64,000 nucleotides of DNA from Tretioscincus oriximinensis (GCA_022410635.1 JAJVDF010000029.1:3245520-3309519); one strand, 5' to 3'; shown: positions 47,471-59,470, counted from the stretch's first letter. Made by a program: numbers and translations. Notes: generated by a model from the sequence alone, not told the origin.

Positions 47471-48945
47471 AACACGTTACAACGGCATCAACATGCAGGT
47501 GGTAGGTGTTTATTCCAAGATATAATCCAGAATAAGTTCCAATGCAGAAAGGGCCACAATTGATACATTGATCAAACACAATGAGAGGTTTGGGGAAATT
47601 ATATATATTTCCAGTGTTTCATAAAAGCCAAGTTCACAAAAGAACCTCATCTTTTTATCAGATTTACATTTGTTACCTTTTGAAATTTCATCCCACAACT
47701 AAAATAAGCATAATTGCTACAGCCCCCTATTTACAGGTGATCAAGGGTAAAATGTAAGAGAGAAGCAAGTATTTCTGTAGAGCCTATAATTCATGAGATG
47801 GTATGTTAACATTCCTTTCTCAAGCAGTATAAATCTTGTATCTAATTCTGTAAGGAGCATATGACCACAAACAAAATGGAAGAAATGAGCATAATCAAAG
47901 CAGGAATGTTTTTGAAGGTATTGATTTTATTTTCATTTCATTCTGCAGTTCCCAGGAAGAATGAAATCCTTGAAGAACACAACAATTATTCCAAAAACAG
48001 TTCACAAAGACCCAGCGTTCTATCACCAGTGTCCTTTCACAAGAGGAACAGAAGATGCTGCTTCTATTTTTGATTAATTCTAGTGTGTCTTTACTGTGGC
48101 TAATTTAAATTATGACTTGCTGAAATGAATCAACTTGAAATGCTAACTTTTAAAACTGTATTTTCAATGAAGCATTGTTAAAATTATCCATAGTTTATAG
48201 TCCAGTCAATCTGTGGCTTGACGAAATTGGAGGCTTCCCATCTTTTTCATGTAACTGTGCCATAAGTGTTTTTACGGAACATAAAAGTGTATGTACATCT
48301 GAATAGAACCAACATTAGTCTAATTGATTTTACACACCAGTTGGCATGCCAGAAATGCTGAGAGGAATCAGTCACTACGCAAACTAAGAATGAAGCCATA
48401 CCCAACACTATCTCAAACGCATCTAAGGGATATGTTGCAAAGCACTTTTTCTCTCTTGCTTTTGAAGTTGTAATTTAATATTTTAAGCATTATCACTGTA
48501 TAATATAATTTCACGGTATAAGAAACTGTGGAAGTACACCAAGACACTGCCTCTACTAATATTCTCCAAAAATTTGAGTTTGATATTTTTTTAAAAATCC
48601 TGATTATACCACTAAGATGTATATGGATAGGCTTCAGTGGTATTATCCTGCTTCACAACTACTGGTGTGNTTGGGAACCCTCTCAACATGAATGGCCAAT
48701 TTTAGAGTGAACTCCAGATCCTACCAGATATTCCTGAATCACAATTCATAGCATTTTAATCAGCATCCCATACTGGCACACCTGGGATAACCAACATGAT
48801 ATCATTTGAACTGCACTCCCGGAAACTTAAGGCATTTCTCATAATTTTCCCCCTTTCTCTTCCCAAAAGTCTGTGGCAGAGGTTAGTCTAAAAAATAATC
48901 ACTGATTCAATAATACCTTGGCAGATTCTTGGCACTTGATCTTAT

Positions 48946-49341
48946 TAGACTGGCCAGATTTTCTGAGGTGCAAACTGGGACAATTAATATTCATCCTAAT
49001 TTGCCTATTCNCCCACCAACATGCATAGCCCCCTGAAATCCCTGTCTGAGAAATCCGTGAAGCATGCTAGATTTTTTTTGAAGTGCGCAATAAATCTGCA
49101 AAAGGCATGAGAAATTTTCAAAGTACCCAAGAAATTTATTTATTTTTATTTTTTACTGAGAGGAGGGTACCTTCAGGAGCTGGCCCCGGTTGCCAGAGCC
49201 CCCTAGTGGTGGTGCAGTGAAATTTGTTTTATTTCAAAAAATTTCCTCAGGAAAAAATGGGGAAATTACCCCCCCAGGAGGCCGGGTAGACACCCCAAAA
49301 CTGGGGTTCCTACCCCAAAAGGGGATCATCTGGTCAGCCTA
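48946..49341 (-). mobile_element. TAGGCTGACC-family transposon, reversed copy
   Basis: 396 bp, ends TAGACTGGCCAGATTTTC and TCATCTGGTCAGCCTA, with the blocks of the reference copy in reverse order. Flanks share tcttat. It retains the foldback end section (ttcctcaggaaaaaatgggg) that the reference copy has only in part. Confidence 0.75.
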
Positions 49342-49811
49342 TCTTATTCATGGCCTGAGCTGGCCTGGCCTGTGGATAGTAGGTTTTTTAGACCACTTTC
49401 TGGAACAGAACAACACCAAGTGCTAATCAGACCCTTGTCTACTTCCAATGACTGATGGCTGCTCCTGTACTAAGTATTGCAAAGCCTGATCTGGATGATA
49501 AAACATAAAAAGATTTTAAAATGAAGATTTTCTACACAAAACATGTATAGTAATCATTTAAGTAGATCTCATACTTTCTCAAACGGTCTATGACTCAGAA
49601 AAATAAAGAATATGCAGCTTGTGCAATGAGGTCAGTTAACCTGATTTGTAAGATCTCTTAGAGTCAGTAATTCTGTCCATGGATCATGACTGTATTTTGT
49701 GCACTCATTACCTACAGCAGCTTTCATATATGCTTGTTTAACTTCCTCAATAGACATGGTCAGAGCTATTCTTTTAAAAGAATTAAAGTTGCAGAAGTTT
49801 ACCTAGTGTTA

Positions 49812-49960
49812 ACTGGGTCTTAGAAACATAGAGATGAAAGGAGTCCCGAGTCATTGGGTATGAAATCCTGCTCCATGCCGGATTCATTAAATCATCCTAG
49901 AGCGTTGGTTGTCCAGTGGGAACCTTTTTCAATAATGTTCTTGCCAATACCTAATGTCAA
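49812..49960 (-). repeat. CR1 LINE 3' relic, antisense
   Basis: Reads cttagaaacatagagatgaa, ggagtcccgagtcattgggt and cattaaatcatcctagagcg, the antisense of the CR1 tail seen at 40105 and 42435. Confidence 0.5.
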
Positions 49961-50404
49961 AAAATTAAATTTATCCTGCATAGAAGTTTTTAAACCATAT
50001 GCCAAAGTAAAGAGCACAAATGATTGAGACTCGCTTCACCATGTTTTCTAGGTGTGCAAGCTGAACATAACTCCAAATGCGTTCTCTATTTCTTCAGCTG
50101 CCGGGATCAAAATGATATCGTATGAATAATTAATTATACTGACAATAGCAGGCTGCTCCACTTTTGTTCAAAACTCCAGATATAATAGGTCCTAGATACC
50201 TAGGCCCATTTTGCACGTATCTGACTTAAAATATTAGCTAATACATTTTAGCTGCAACCACATGTATTTGCATTAAGCAGCTAGACCCACATTAAAGTGC
50301 TGTTGTGCAAACATCAAACCGTTTTTGCATGTAGGTTATTATCAATCACATACTGAGTTTGGTCACATCAGCACAGAACCTTATATTAATAATTTATAAT
50401 GCAC

Positions 50405-50610
50405 TTTTCATCAAAGGCTGCTGCACATAGCCTTTGTTGCTTTCTTCACAACATACACCCCTGTGAAGTAAGCGGGGCTGAGAGAGTTCAAAAGAAGTGA
50501 CTTGCCCAAGATTATCCAGCTAGCTTCATGGAGGAATGTAGAATTGAACTGGGAAACCACCAGATAAGACTCCAACATCCTACACCATAACACCAAACTG
50601 GCTTCAAATA
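50405..50610 (-). repeat. CORE-SINE relic
   Basis: Antisense phrases cacatagcctttgttgcttt, gcggggctgagagagttcaa and cagctagcttcatggagg, ending at caccaaactggcttc. Confidence 0.7.
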
Positions 50611-50623
50611 TGAGGCTATCATA

Positions 50624-50745
50624 TTATAAGAACATAAGAACATAAGAACATAAGAAGAGCCATACTGGATCAGGCCACAGCCCATCGAGTCCAGCATTCT
50701 GTGTCACACAGAGGCCCACCATATTAGCAGTAACTTTCTGACCTC
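50624..50745. repeat. (ataagaac)n run and CR1/L2-type module
   Basis: Four copies of an 8-10-base unit (agaacataag) run into agccatactggatcaggcca and cgagtccagcattctgtgtc. Confidence 0.65.
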
Positions 50746-51343
50746 TATGTCCCAAAGCTTCTCTATCTCAATTTCTATTATATCGCAAGTGTGACACTCA
50801 ATACTAGAAGCAAAGCACCTGGTCCAAAATGGAAAAGCAAAAAGCAAAGAAAACTATATCAGCTTACTATACTCAAGTTACTTAATGAAATTAATTTAGC
50901 AATGCTCAGAGAAGGACATTTCAATAATATCAGTGTTCTGATTTCTGGACGATTATCGGTACTCCTATATTTCTGAACTCCCATAACCATATATAAACAT
51001 ATATTTTTCAATCAGGGTTTAATTGGGTTTACTGATTACTTTATCTATTTTTATTATAAATTGCTTGATAATATTTACAGAAAGTAACTATAAATATTTT
51101 ACTTAGGATAGGTTTTTTCCTATTAATTTCTACAGGTTCTTCCAATATATCATTCTAATTTTCCCATTACTATAGGCATTCTTCAGCATAAGCCAGGCAA
51201 CTAACATATTTAGGTTCCACATGATATGTCCCATGTGAATTATGTTAGCTATTTTATTTTGTTCTGAATTTTCTTTCATGTATGAAATGTCAGGTGTGAT
51301 GAAGGCTGAACTTGGACAAACAACTTTTGCTTTGAAGTTTGAA

Positions 51344-51405
51344 ATATTGCCAAAAGTACTTGCTCGTACCTGCACTCACATGTGACTGAATACTTTTGGC
51401 AATAT
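51344..51405. mobile_element. 62-bp palindromic MITE, mariner/Tc1-like (copy 2)
   Basis: Arms atattgccaaaagtact and aatacttttggcaatat are near-perfect inverted copies around a 28-nt centre. Same family as 19481-19552. Confidence 0.7.
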
Positions 51406-51477
51406 AGGATAATTCTCTCTCAAAGGCTTCTGCTTGAATATTAACTGTGAGCTCCATTTTGGGTATGGTAGTACAAG

Positions 51478-51792
51478 AGGAGGAGGAGGAGGGGAGGAGA
51501 ACTAGGTTCTTATACCCCGCTTTTCTCACTTTTCAAAGGGACTCAAAGTGGCTTACAAGGGTATTTTTGCCCAAAGGCTTATATTCGGGCAAAGACAGAT
51601 CTCTCAGAAAAGAGGTTAAGAGCTTTGGTGTTTTCAGCCAAGCCAGCTGTTTGAAAGCAAAGAAATTTGCAAGCAGATAACTGGGTACCATCACAACGTG
51701 ATGGGGAAGATAGAATAGATGTAAGCCTTTGGGTGAAAAATAACATTGTAAGCTAACCTTATCCCTTTGATGGGGTATAAAAACAGAACACA
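51478..51792. repeat. Two SINE tails in head-to-head arrangement
   Basis: 51478-51600 is the antisense of the Sauria-like SINE tail (ggttcttataccccgctttt, cactttt, ggcttacaag). 51618-51792 is the sense 3' half (cagctgtttgaaagcaaag, gtgatggggaagatagaa, ggggtataaaaacag). Together they can pair. Confidence 0.65.
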
Positions 51793-51799
51793 ATTTTGT

Positions 51800-53900
51800 T
51801 TGACTCATGCCTTTCATCTTCAATCTGTAAGGTTGGAGTTTTAAAGGTACTACTAATTCCAGGAATTCCCTGGAATTTATATTTGAAAGAAATATACTTA
51901 GTTATTTCACAGTTATGAAGGGTACTTCTAGGACAATACAATTTGTCATAATTACTTCAACAATCAGGCAAATGGCATATGATTGAGCTAGCAGTGTAAC
52001 GATAAGCCTGATAAGCATTTTCATTATTTTCTGCTTTTCCTTTGCAGTAGAACTATCCCACTATTTTTCACTTAGGTACTATGAATGTGCTTTGCTTCTA
52101 AAACTCACAAGGATAAAGCAAATGAACTTCCCAAATCCCAGATAACGAATTCTCGTGATGAACACAAAAACATCAGTATACTCAAAAATCAATTATTAGG
52201 CTAGGTAGACGTAATTCGTTAGATGTTTCAACCTGACATATCTATGATAGGAAGATGTGTTAAAGAGTGATGGAAAGTCTGAATACGTCAATGTTTCCAT
52301 TCCTGGCCAAATTCCCACTTTAGTGAGTTTTGACAATACTGCACTTGAATGCAATTTAAGATCTAATTTTGTTTCTCAGAGAAACAAATTCTATATTGAC
52401 ACGAAATATTTGCTTCTTTGCTCCATTACACTAATCCGTGTATATATGGTTCATTACATCCTAGAAATAGTCAAGGAACAGGAGTAGCACTAACTACCAC
52501 AAGTTCCACTTCTAAACCAAATCATATATTGCTGGGCTGCAAATGTCTTTAACATTAGTACTACTGCCTGGTATTGATTAGAGCTGTAGTATAGTTATAC
52601 CTTGATGTCAAGGTTGGTGAAAACTGTTGCGTACAACCAGCAGTGTTCAAGTCTATAACGATTACTGAAATCAGTGAGACAAGTTAAGAACTTCTTGGAT
52701 TTCTGTCAACAAGAATAGTAACCAAAAGACAATGTGATCCAGTGATGGAGAATTAAAGACAGACCTGAGAGATCTGAGATTCATTGAACTTGTACTGTGA
52801 CCTTGGACCAATCAGAATTTATCTGCCTTCTACAACATGCGAATGACTTGACTTATCATATAGATTTTGAGAAAGTTAAACATAAGATAGATTTGTAAAT
52901 TTAGAATCTTATCCATAACAATTAATATGTATGACAGCATCTAATCTACCTTACCCAATCTTTGTTTTTTTTATTTCTAGAAATCCCCTTAAAACATTTC
53001 AACGTATAAACATTGGCCACTGATTAGAATATCAATGAAAACCTAAGAAGATACAACATATACCTAATCCTTTCCCAGATCAACCACGTTTAATGACTGC
53101 TAAAGTTTCTTAACTTGATGATTTGCACACTAAACATCTACATCTTTGATACTGAATACTAGATTCAAACACAGTTGGAGACAACATAAGGACTATCACA
53201 AAAATACTGCTCAACACTTGACATACCAAATCCTCCTTCTTAAGCAAGTCCCGTGGTTAAGCAGGTCACATTCAGTGGCTGTCATCAGATATTGCTGCCA
53301 TACTGAGACAGAGTCATACCTACGCAAGAACAGCCTAATCAAGAATGGGCTGGTGTCATCGGCATGACTAGAGAAGGGGTGGTAACATTATTATCACATT
53401 GGACTGGATTATTATTGTAATTATTGTATTATTGAACTAGGAAGATTCTCTTCTTAGTGTGTCTCCTCTGCCATTCAAGTCAACTTTTTATTTATAATCA
53501 GTTGGAAGGAGTACCCTGGAGGGAATTCAGGATGGAGGTGGAGAACAAAAAAGAGGGTAGATGAAATGGGGAGAAAATGATAAAGCTAATCAGGTTGGCG
53601 ATATAATTTTAAAATTAGTAGGCCCTTTACTATAAATGTGTGGCTTACACTTAGAATGAAATGTTGCAAAGGTAGCAACAGCCGATGCCTGGCTTTGATA
53701 TAAAGCACACAATATGCTTGGAGGACATTTGTGGTTGGCTAGTGGTTGTCAGTTGTCTTCAGGGTAAGGTAAGGCGCCCTTGTAGAAAGCAGAGACAGTG
53801 TAGCTGGAGTCAAAGGGGGAAGAGAGGATGCCACAGTTTATACAGTGCCTCCTTCTTTAGGGACCGTTTCATGTTTGCTGAAGGTTGCAGTGGAATCTTC
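51800..53900. other. Intron 1, nothing firmly recognised
   Basis: AT-rich. A short MIR-like phrase (gtgaccttggacc, near 52798) is too small to call. Confidence 0.4.
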
Positions 53901-54130
53901 AAACAAAAGCAACTTACGAGATATCCGCCTGTCCAGCACGGCACACACAAGTGCCCCTGAATAGGGAGGGAGTAACTGGATTCACTGTTATTCCCTGGAA
54001 ATGCCTTTTTCTCTGCTTTCCAAGTCTTACAGGGGAAAGGAAGGCGACTGATTTGCAACATCTCAGAATATCAACCCTGCGACCACACCACCCAAAGGGA
54101 AGACTCCAGCAACAAAGAAACAACCCAGCC

Positions 54131-54153
54131 TCTCCTCCTCCTCCTCCTCCTCC
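54131..54153. repeat. (CTC)n microsatellite
   Basis: Run of ctcctcctcctcctcctcc just left of the CpG island. Confidence 0.85.
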
Positions 54154-54437
54154 TGCCATCTTTTCACACACATACAAACGCCTGTGCCTCCAAATCCCAG
54201 CTCGGTGCCTGCCTGCCTCCTCGACACTGAACAAAAGCATCTTCCTGTTTCCCCCCCCTTGGACATTCTGCGGGAGAATCCCCAGAACTGCAATGAAATG
54301 CAGCAGCTGGACCAGTTCGACGGCGTTTGTGTGTATATGCGTGTGGGGGGCCCGCAGAGGATGATGGTGAATGAATGTCATTGTACGAGGAAGGAAAGCA
54401 AAGGACCTTCCCAGACGGTGGGAACCTGCCGATTGGG

Positions 54438-54462
54438 GTGTGTGTGTGTGTGTGTGTGTGTT
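54438..54462. repeat. (GT)n microsatellite
   Basis: About twelve gt units following gattgggg at the left edge of the CpG island. Confidence 0.9.
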
Positions 54463-54719
54463 GATCCCGGGTAGCTCAGGCGCTATATCAGCCGTGCCGC
54501 AGGGCTCTGCAAAGGGACGGGGGCGTCGGGAGCCGTCCTGGCCTTGCCCCTCGCCCTGCCTTCATCCTGGCCACCCGGCCGCGACGGCTGCTGCTGCTCC
54601 TGACGGGGTGGGCGGTGGGTGGGTCGAGCATTGTCCCAGCTCCGAGGGAGGGGGAGCAAACCCTGCGCCCCCCGCCCATCCCCAGCGGCGGAGCTCTCCT
54701 TGGGAGTAAACAGATCTCC

Positions 54720-54768
54720 TCCCAAGGAAGGAAGGAAAGGAGGAAGGAAGGAAGGAGGCGAGAGGGAA
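54720..54768. repeat. (GGAA)n-rich tract in the CpG island
   Basis: Imperfect ggaa repeats (aaggaaggaaggaaaggagg and following). GGAA is the ETS core, so such tracts may bind ETS factors; here it may also be transcribed near the promoter. Confidence 0.7.
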
Positions 54769-54940
54769 GGGAGGGTAGGAGAGTCCGTCGGGCCAGGACT
54801 GGAGCAGCCTATCCCAAGGACAGGTCCCTGGCGCCGTTTGCGTTGCAGCAGAAAGGCAGAAGGATAAGGAGGGAAGGAGGAGGAGGAGGAGGAGTAGAAG
54901 CCATTGCAACAGAGCCAGGAACCCCGAGGCTGCTGCTTAC

Positions 54941-55200
54941 CCCACAGTGGGACGGTGGTCAAAGGCAGGGCGGCGCCTCCTCCTCCTCACCCTTTTCCCC
55001 TCCGCGCTGGGTCGAAGGGGCCCCTCTCCTTCCAGAACAAAGCAGCCCCCCGATCCCTTCCTGCTCGCTTCGCGTAGCGCCTCAGAATCCAGCCCCGGGC
55101 TTCCCCCTCCAAAGCAATAATGGGGGTAGAAGAAGAAGGAGCACAGCGGCGGAGGAGGCGTGGCTTTTCGCCCGGCGCAGGCAGGGAACCTGGAAAAAAG
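54941..55200 (-). other. TMEM63B: Candidate non-coding first exon of TMEM63B
   Basis: Inside the CpG island the minus strand has a good donor, GTGGG|gtaagc, whose exon side ends at 54941. A second possible donor, AAAGG|gtgagg, would end the exon at 54991. The upstream limit is a guess because no transcription start can be read from sequence. Splicing to the exon 2 acceptor at 19360 would remove about 35.6 kb. Confidence 0.35.
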
Positions 55201-55340
55201 GGAGGGGGCTGAGCGCAGAGAGCACTGCACATGCGCACATTTGCCCCAAAGCCGGCCAGGGTTTTTTTTTTTTTTGATGCGACGGCGGCGGCTTGCTGGG
55301 TTGGGCCTGCTGCGCCTGCGCAATTAAAAGGAAGCGCGGC

Positions 55341-55358
55341 AAGGCCTGAGGAGTTTTT
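55341..55358 (+). other. Candidate donor of a plus-strand first exon (MRPL14 side)
   Basis: A gtgagt at 55359-55364 follows the NRF-1-like site by about 40 bases on the plus strand. If MRPL14 starts here as in mammals, this could end its non-coding first exon. The exon side (ttttt) is a poor match, so this is only a candidate. Confidence 0.2.
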
Positions 55359-55730
55359 GTGAGTAACGAAATAGGGGGGCTTTTTCTTTGCTGGTTTTCT
55401 GCCGCCCACGGTGCCGGGGCGGGGCGGCGTTCGAGCTGTGGCGGCGGCGGTAGCTGGAGAGAGGGTGGACTCCCCCTTGGGTCGAGGGGGTTACTCACTA
55501 GACCGAGCACAGCACACAGGTTGCCTCAGGCAGCAAGGGAGGGCTGATAAGGTCACCGACTGGGCAAGAATTCAACGTATTTGGTTCTTGACAGGAACAG
55601 AAGATTGTTCTATGCAGCCATATAGAACACGTCCGAATTGGGGGGCTTCGGAATGCGCCCCGCACCATTTACCTGGGTGCTGGGGAAGCCTGCTGGGCTT
55701 TTAGGGCTCATGCATCCCCACATCATTTAG

Positions 55731-55834
55731 TTATTCCACTATAGCATGGATATTCCACCATAAAGCATGGGCATTTTGGAATAAAGCCGTCCCCACACTG
55801 CTTTATTGTGGAATATCCAGCTCTAGTGGAATAA
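55731..55834. mobile_element. 104-bp foldback element (TTATTCCACTA arms)
   Basis: Arms ttattccactatagc plus atattccaccataaagca pair with tgctttattgtggaatat plus ctagtggaataa. Lies just outside the CpG island on the MRPL14 side. Confidence 0.7.
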
Positions 55835-55891
55835 ACGTTGTCGGGACGCCACCATATACATGCTATTTCGATGTGCATTATGTTCCACTTT

Positions 55892-56270
55892 GGCCTTGTC
55901 CACACTGGGCCTTACCCTAGGTCAGACCTGGGCAAGGGGCGACCCGAGGGCCACATGCGGCCCTCCTACTGTNTCTGACCGGCCNGCCCNTCTTAGCTCA
56001 GAGTTATATACAGTANTGGGTAGAACTGAGTTAACTATATTAATCCGGCCCTCTAAAACCACCCCAATTTCTCATGCGGCCCCTTGGGAAAAATTAATTG
56101 CCCACCCCTGCCCTAGGTTGTATCTTGGAATGGGAGCCTCCCACCTACATGCTAGTGTAGACTATGGCAGGCCCCGAATGGGGCCTGCCATAGTCTACAC
56201 TGGCATGTGGGTGGCCAAGTTCTGTCCCGAAACACAACCCAAAATAAGGCTGCCCAGTGTGGACAGGGCC
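55892..56270. mobile_element. Foldback element carrying a nested hAT copy
   Basis: Begins ggccttgtccacactgggcc and ends gcccagtgtggacagggcc, the same family as 21928-22105. The centre is a strong palindrome: gactatggcaggccccg then aatggggcctgccatagtc (56158-56195 region). Interrupted by the hAT element at 55923-56110. Confidence 0.78.
55923..56110. mobile_element. hAT element (CAG..TGGGCAA ends), nested
   Basis: 188 bp, ends CAGACCTGGGCAAGG and TTGCCCACCCCTG, perfect 8-bp target duplication ccctaggt (55915-55922 and 56111-56118). Interior gcggccctcc and ctcatgcggccccttggg are typical of a widespread reptile hAT family. Non-autonomous. Confidence 0.9.
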
Positions 56271-56507
56271 ATAAGGATTCAAACCAGTATCATCTAAAGT
56301 TATTACTCCCAAGTTTCCACAATCACATTGGACAAGGAAAGTTGCGTTCTGCAAAGTGTGTGAGTAAAATTCACGCCAACATATACAACTATTCCTGAGA
56401 AACAATTGTGTACAATTTTGTGAACGGCTGAAGTGGGTCTTGCGTTCCAATTTTCATTGCGTTACTTTAAGGTGGGAAAATGTTCAACCTGATTATGTGC
56501 AGATTTC

Positions 56508-56765
56508 TTTCTTTCTTATTTATTTGTATTTATATCCCGCCCTATACATGAAGGTCTCAGGGCGGCCTACCATAGGGTGGCGCACATAGCTTTTGTTGCT
56601 TTCTCCAGAACAGACACCCTGTGGAGTAGGTGGGGCTGAGAGAGCTCAAAGAATTGTGACTGGCCCAAGGTCACCCAGCTGGCTTCATGGAGGAGTGGGG
56701 AATTGAACCTGGAGACTACCAGAGAAGAGTCCCTCACTCTAACCGCTACACCAAACTGGCTCTTG
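56508..56765 (-). mobile_element. tRNA-derived CORE-SINE, near complete
   Basis: On the minus strand: agagccagtttggtgtagcg (box A region), ccaggttcaattcccc (box B), a MIR-like core with ggtgaccttgggccagtcac, then a LINE-like tail ending tataaatacaaataaataag. The best copy of this family in the window. Confidence 0.82.
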
Positions 56766-58430
56766 GATATAAGTTATCAATTACCAAAGCAGAAAAAAAA
56801 ATATCCAGAAAAAAAGGACTGGTTTAAGGTCAGTCTTTGGAACTGAAGATGAGCTGATGAAAGTTTAAAAGCAAAGGTGTGTGCCTACGGCCTTAATCGT
56901 ATGTGTATGATGACATTGAAGGCTGTAAGGATACTAATAGCTTTTGAATCTTGCATGCAGAAAGCTGTTATATAAGTAACAGTGTAGTCCTTGATACATT
57001 GTAATTTCAGGCCATAAAATTGAAGGATTTCATTAAAGGGAAAATTTACCATTTCAGCTCATGGGACTCTGGTTATAACAAACTCCTTTCAAGATCTGCT
57101 GCAGTGCAAATTACAATATCTAGATCATCGTGGAATATTACAAAAGTGGATAAAACAAATGTTGAAATAACGTGGTTAAATTAAGGACTTATAAAGATGC
57201 AGAAAATGGGTTAATTTCATTGCCCCCTATGTAAGATACTTCAAACAAATAAGAGTTCTCTTAAGACTTAAATTCTGAATATGTACTATATCCAATGGCC
57301 TTCTAAGCTTTTTCAACATGTTTGTTTATACCTATGTTCACTGGTATAAATGTATTGTATAAATCTAAAATATACTAGGGCTTCCTCCAGAATAATGAAT
57401 CAGATCTTTGTACTTGGTTGAAGTTTAGCCACTTTTTGAAAATCTGTTTGTATTGCTCTTTCCAAAGCGTGTTTGTGTGTGCACTGGTAGGAGAAAGGAC
57501 AATTGGGACAAAGGAAATATTTTTCCCCCTAGTAGTTTCTTTTCTAGGTCAGACAGCCTAGTGGCAATTTGCATTGTGAAGGAAGTTATCCTTGTTAATG
57601 TAAACATGGACTATTGAGATATTACCTCCTATCTCCTATGTTTATTCAGGTTAAAAAGAATTGGGATCCCATAGTGTTAGAAGTGCTCGATATTGGTTAT
57701 TTCTTCCCCTTTTCTGTGTCTCATAGTTCCACATAACAGACTTACGTTCCTTTTTATTTTATTAATAAAACATCTACCATTTGTTTTAATTCTGACAGTG
57801 GAAAAAGTTTTTAAGTCCAGGAAAATCTTNCCTATGCTTCCTAAGGTATTGCATAACAAACTGAAAAGATAAGAGTGGAGGCAAATGGGGACAATAGGAA
57901 TAACAGACACTTCAGGTAGACAAGGTAAATTGTGTGTATCTTTCTTTCACTACTCAGAGGGTCCAAAGGTGCAGTGTGGTGAAGGGCTTACTGAACTGAA
58001 GAAAAAGCTTGATAACCAGTGTTGCGCCAGCTTGGAATTTTGGCGTGATGGGGGAAGATGGAGGCTTTGATAGATACATTCCCTTTCATTTGCTTATCCT
58101 ATACTTTGTTGTGTTCTGGGTCATGCCATGATTTGGAGAGATCAAAGCAAGGCTTCCAGTAAGAGCCCAGCCTCTTCCTCACTGGCCTATGGTTCTGATT
58201 CATGAGCTCCCTCTTCAGGTTTAAGGTCATTCATTAGCTCTTGATTTGCATAAACTCATCTATTTATAATTACTGACAGCAAATGGATTGTTGCAAACTG
58301 AAAATGGTAGCTTCTTGGCATATTAGAAAGGTTCACAGAGTTTGAAGGTCACACATAACTTATATGTATATTTTGTGGAATTGTTCAAAGAGTCCAGTGG
58401 AACTTTTTCATGTATCTTTCAAAGGAATAG
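56766..58430. other. Right flank, nothing recognised
   Basis: Expected to be an intron or intergenic region beyond the promoter. I searched both strands for MRPL14-like coding exons and saw none. Confidence 0.4.
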
Positions 58431-58434
58431 TCTG

Positions 58435-58520
58435 TTAGTCTTTAGTCAGAAAGTCCAGCAAGGGGGGCTTGATTGGCAGCATGACCTTTCGTAAACAAGT
58501 CTACTTCTTCCGATGTGCCC
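58435..58520 (+). repeat. Unclassified dispersed repeat (tcttcagatgca type)
   Basis: gtctgttagtctttagtcag, aaagtccagcaaggggggct, then tctacttcttccgatgtgc, as at 34690. Confidence 0.55.
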
Positions 58521-59159
58521 CACTACTTTTTAATGTAGTTTAAGCAATCTGTATGAACATATAGGAATTCTGAATAAGAAAAACTTCAACTTACTGTAAT
58601 ATAAGTTCATTACCTTTAATTTGAAAATATAATTTTTCTTTAAAAAAACACAAAAGACATGTTTAGCTGGCTCTTTTTCAAGTTTAACTCTCTAGCTTTT
58701 CAGTGAATAAGAGCACTAGTTGGAATCCAGGCTTTGTAGCCAACCCAGTGCAAAATGCCCTGTTCACATGCCTTTAGGTCACACTGGTACCTCGGCAACT
58801 CANAATTTCTGTATTTATGCCCAGGCTCTTTCCTTATCTTTTAAGAGAGAGAGATGCTGATAATATCTCATATTTGTTTCTGTCTTTCCATTTTATTACA
58901 TATTTCCTTGTTTTACATTGGGAATAATTTGGCAAAGGTATACACAGCCTCCAAAACAGTATCATGTGCTATGTTTGAGCTCTGAGCTAAGTGAGTGCTT
59001 GAGAACCCTGCTTGTTTCTTAGTTTGAAAAAGTGACATCTGTGAAATTCCCTTCACCAGCTCTTGTTAATGTCTGCTGCCAAAGCTATTTGTTGACCCTG
59101 CTTGGTCTTTGGAGACCATGATCTCAGTTTCATAAATGCAATATTACCAATCATAATGA

Positions 59160-59260
59160 GGATTTGAGAACATATGAAAAGCCTTACTGGAGCATGCCAC
59201 AGTCCAATNTTCTTTCAACAGCCCAAATATCTAAAGGAACAGCTTTTCTGATACCTGAAG
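59160..59260. repeat. CR1/L2-type dispersed module, degenerate
   Basis: gagaacatatgaaaagcctt, actggagcatgccacagtcc; reverse sense of the module at 4105. Confidence 0.4.
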
Positions 59261-59339
59261 ATCTGCCAAGGAGGCCCTCCTGACTGTACCGACTCTCTCA
59301 GTGACAAAGAGGGTGGGAACCCGGGAACANGGCTTCCTC

Positions 59340-59470
59340 TGTGGCAGCCCCCCGGCTATAGAACAGTCTTCACCTTAAGGTGCATCAATCGCTATCTCTG
59401 TATGCATTCAGAAAATCTTGACGACCCACCTTTTGGGCTGAATAAACGGCTCTCCCTTTCTTACGTTCAC
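59340..59470 (+). repeat. LINE 3'-type relic
   Basis: ggctatagaacagtcttcac, cttaaggtgcatcaatcgct and gaaaatcttgacgacccacc match in order with 61025-61205, so the pair belongs to one family, probably an L2/CR1-type tail. Confidence 0.5.

Larger units (their letters stand above)
54470..55500. promoter_or_regulatory. CpG island, probable bidirectional TMEM63B/MRPL14 promoter
   Basis: A sharp block of GC-rich, CpG-rich sequence in an otherwise AT-rich window, at the distance expected for the first exon of TMEM63B on the minus strand. It contains a GC box (55414-55427, ccggggcggggcgg), an NRF-1-like site (55311-55322, tgcgcctgcgca), a second weaker one (55226-55237, tgcacatgcgca), and an ETS-like aaaggaagcgcgg (55327). 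In mammals TMEM63B and the mitochondrial ribosomal gene MRPL14 are head-to-head neighbours; NRF-1 sites suit the latter. The long ORFs that cross this island on both strands are low-complexity and not genes. Confidence 0.75.

Noticed and set aside
54615..55277. Open frame of 220 codons across the CpG island, plus several overlapping long frames on both strands
   Set aside because: Composition is Arg/Gly/Pro low complexity caused by GC-rich repeats; frames overlap on both strands and match no protein family.
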